This document shows positions 13,459-14,740 of a DNA stretch of 14,740 nt, one piece after another. This DNA comes from Clostridiales bacterium UBA7044. Lineage in GTDB: Bacteria > Bacillota > Clostridia > Oscillospirales > Oscillospiraceae. Position 1 is the stretch's first letter. Each line of letters starts with the position of its first letter. The DNA lies in assembly GCA_002493965.1 (NCBI GenBank), contig DLAP01000047.1, positions 1 through 14,740 of the forward strand. Direction: 5' to 3'. Under the pieces are notes generated by a model. It was not told the DNA's origin. It saw only the letters and a list, made by a program, of their open reading frames with translations, and ran no database searches. Position numbers and translations under genes: made by a program.

Positions 13459-13488
13459 GGTTACATTTCTCTTCGGCAGGTCATATTA
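13459..13488 (+). promoter_or_regulatory. possible forespore sigma-F/G promoter of spoIVB
   Basis: GGTCATATTA (13479-13488) fits the sigma-F -10 pattern GGNNANAHTR fully and also contains CATATTA, the sigma-G -10 form. At 15 nt upstream GGTTA (13459-13463) is only a partial match to GYATA. It is about 30 nt before the spoIVB start and ribosome site, the right place for a promoter. SpoIVB is made in the forespore, which supports the assignment. Confidence 0.5.
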
Positions 13489-13516
13489 AGAGGGCAGAGA
13501 AAAAGGAGGGGAGAAA

Positions 13517-14479
13517 ATGAAACGAAAATTAAACGCGTTGATCATAACGCTTCTGCTTTTTACCGCCATGCCCCTGCAGGCCCACGCCCAGCAGCTTCTG
13601 ATTCCCGTGGGGGAAGTGATCGGCCTGCAGCTGCTGGACCATACCGTTACCGTGGCGGCCTATGATGATGCCCTTGGACAGTGTGCCAGAGACGCGGGGC
13701 TGAAAATCGGCGACGAGATTCTGAAAATCGGGGACAGGGAGATTCACAGCGCCGAGGATGTGCGGGGACTTTTAGATGGGGAAACCGCCACCGTGACCGT
13801 CCGTCGGAGTGGGAAAACCTGTACCCTGACCCTGACCCCGGAGAAGACGGAAGAAGGCTACCGGATGGGTGTCTACCTCCGTCAGGGTATTGCCGGTATC
13901 GGCACTGTGACCTTTTACGACCCTGCCACCGGGGCCTTTGGGGCGCTGGGCCATGGCGTCAGCAGCCCCAAGGGGAAGCTTTTGGACATGACCCGGGGCT
14001 ATGCCTATGAAGCCAGCTTAAACGATGTGAAAAAGGGCTGCCCGGGAGACCCTGGCCAGCTGCGGGGCACTGTGGAGGGGCTGGATGCCTTTGCCAGCTT
14101 ACGCCGGAACACACCCCAGGGAGTTTTCGGCGTGACAAAGCCGGGCTGGAAAGGAGAGGGGCTTCCCGTGGCGGCCTATGAAGAGATCCACACCGGGGAA
14201 GCCACCATCCGCTGTACCGTCACCGGCGGAGCGCCTCAGGAATATTCTGTGGAAATTCTGAAAATCTATCCAGAAACCCGGGAAGACGGGAGAAATTTCT
14301 TGCTTCGGGTAACGGATCCCAGCCTGCTGGAGCGCACCGGCGGTGTGGTCCAGGGAATGTCGGGCAGCCCCATCCTTCAGGATGGACGATTGGTAGGCGC
14401 CGTGACCCATGTGCTGGTGAACGACCCTACCACTGGATATGGAATCTATATTCAAAAGATGCTGGACGCGGCGGCGTAA
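13517..14479 (+). CDS. spoIVB: SpoIVB peptidase, forespore signalling protease
   Basis: SpoIVB is a secreted S55-family serine protease made in the forespore. It cleaves a mother-cell complex and so triggers pro-sigma-K processing during sporulation. The 320-aa protein has an N-terminal signal/transmembrane segment (about 6-24), a PDZ domain (about 30-110) and the peptidase domain. The likely triad is His146 (GALGHGVSS), Asp267 (RVTDPSLL) and Ser282 (VQGMSGSPI); the Asp-Ser spacing of 15 matches B. subtilis Asp363/Ser378. GAVTHVLVNDPTTGYGIYI is also characteristic. It is shorter than the B. subtilis protein (about 425 aa), mainly before and within the PDZ region. AAAGGAGGGGA precedes the ATG. 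The usual recN and spo0A neighbours are not seen. Confidence 0.95.
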   Translation: MKRKLNALIITLLLFTAMPLQAHAQQLLIPVGEVIGLQLLDHTVTVAAYDDALGQCARDAGLKIGDEILKIGDREIHSAEDVRGLLDGETATVTVRRSGKTCTLTLTPEKTEEGYRMGVYLRQGIAGIGTVTFYDPATGAFGALGHGVSSPKGKLLDMTRGYAYEASLNDVKKGCPGDPGQLRGTVEGLDAFASLRRNTPQGVFGVTKPGWKGEGLPVAAYEEIHTGEATIRCTVTGGAPQEYSVEILKIYPETREDGRNFLLRVTDPSLLERTGGVVQGMSGSPILQDGRLVGAVTHVLVNDPTTGYGIYIQKMLDAAA

Positions 14480-14493
14480 AAGGAGGCGTGAGT

Positions 14494-14679
14494 ATGGAGC
14501 GGGATGATGTGCCCCAGGGCTTTGCCATGGCGCTGATGCAGGACGAAAATGCGGTAAATGCCTACGCCATGATGACAAAGGAACAGAAGCGGGCCATTTT
14601 GCAAAGAGCCAGGACGGCTGGTTCCCGGCGGGAAATGAATCAGCTTATGGACGAAATCGCGGAGACGGCGGCCTTTTAG
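14494..14679 (+). CDS. small protein of unknown function downstream of spoIVB
   Basis: This 61-aa polar helical protein is MERDDVPQGFAMALMQDENA followed by VNAYAMMTKEQKRAILQRAR and a tail with SRREMNQLMDEI. The pattern M-A-L-x-x-x-x-x-A-x-x-x-[FY]-x-x-[ML]-[TS]-x-x-[EQ]-[KR] recalls short clostridial proteins I have seen annotated only as hypothetical, related at most to the end of YdeI/OmpD-associated proteins. AAAGGAGG (14479-14486) is 7 nt from ATG 14494. An in-frame GTG at 14488 is too close to that site, so ATG 14494 is preferred. It begins 14 nt after the spoIVB stop and is probably co-transcribed. Function is not known. Confidence 0.75.
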   Translation: MERDDVPQGFAMALMQDENAVNAYAMMTKEQKRAILQRARTAGSRREMNQLMDEIAETAAF

Positions 14680-14690
14680 CAGACAAAATA

Positions 14691-14729
14691 GACGGCGGTG
14701 GACAATGCCACCGCCATCTCAGGCCGTCG
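14691..14729. terminator. hairpin after the spoIVB operon
   Basis: GGCGGTGG (14694-14701) pairs with CCACCGCC (14708-14715) around a 6-nt loop. An alternative longer pairing uses GACGGC (14691-14696) and GCCGTC (14723-14728). The plus strand has no T-run; the minus strand reads GTCTATTTTG after the stem. It is probably a terminator between the spoIVB operon and a convergent gene beyond the window edge. Confidence 0.5.
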
Positions 14730-14740
14730 AAAAACCATGT

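Noticed and set aside
1..14740. CRISPR arrays, insertion sequences, tRNA or rRNA genes
   Set aside because: No regularly spaced repeats, transposase-like frames, or tRNA/rRNA signatures were seen on either strand.

Overview
The window reads as chromosomal DNA from an anaerobic, spore-forming Firmicute, most likely an Oscillospiraceae-type gut clostridium. This is inferred from a recognisable SpoIVB peptidase, strong AGGAGG-type ribosome sites, moderately GC-rich coding sequence, a NifS/IscU/Rrf2 iron-sulfur operon, and a DUF3786 protein of the kind found in strict anaerobes. No phage, transposase, CRISPR array, tRNA or rRNA was seen. The genes look native and intact.

Layout. Bases 1-24 are the tail of an upstream gene, closed by a hairpin terminator. 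A monocistronic TetR-family regulator (359-940) follows, with a good sigma-A promoter and a strong terminator. A plus-strand run then covers 1237-6245: metK (S-adenosylmethionine synthetase), an HdeD/DUF308 membrane protein, a PlsC-type acyltransferase, a diacylglycerol-kinase-family lipid kinase that overlaps plsC by 4 nt, and a radical SAM protein with a cysteine-rich C-terminus. A strong hairpin at 6425-6464 ends it and also separates it from the opposing minus-strand pair: a GH3 beta-glycosidase (9592-7226) followed by a class I methyltransferase (7207-6467). A 385-base intergenic stretch (9593-9977) holds the GH3 promoter and a minus-strand terminator.

The next minus-strand operon runs nifS (12734-11547), iscU (11513-11070), an Rrf2/IscR-type regulator (11064-10654) and a DUF3786 protein (10598-9978). 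Its sigma-A promoter overlaps two copies of TACCTA-N9-TAGGTA, centred 35 bp apart. I infer that these are autoregulatory Rrf2 operators. Upstream lies a free-methionine-(R)-sulfoxide reductase (13353-12898), divergent from spoIVB (13517-14479). spoIVB has a forespore-sigma-like -10 and is followed by a 61-aa protein of unknown function.

How the genes may work together. Several share S-adenosylmethionine, methionine or sulfur chemistry: metK makes SAM, the radical SAM protein and the methyltransferase use it, the sulfoxide reductase recovers methionine, and nifS/iscU build the [4Fe-4S] clusters a radical SAM enzyme needs. The least explained part is the HdeD-PlsC-lipid kinase-radical SAM run, which suggests a radical-based membrane-lipid modification. 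The non-coding signals worth checking are the tandem Rrf2-type boxes, an attenuator-like metK leader, a roughly 28-30-nt element shared by the metK and spoIVB upstream regions, and a terminator stem shared by two loci 6.4 kb apart.
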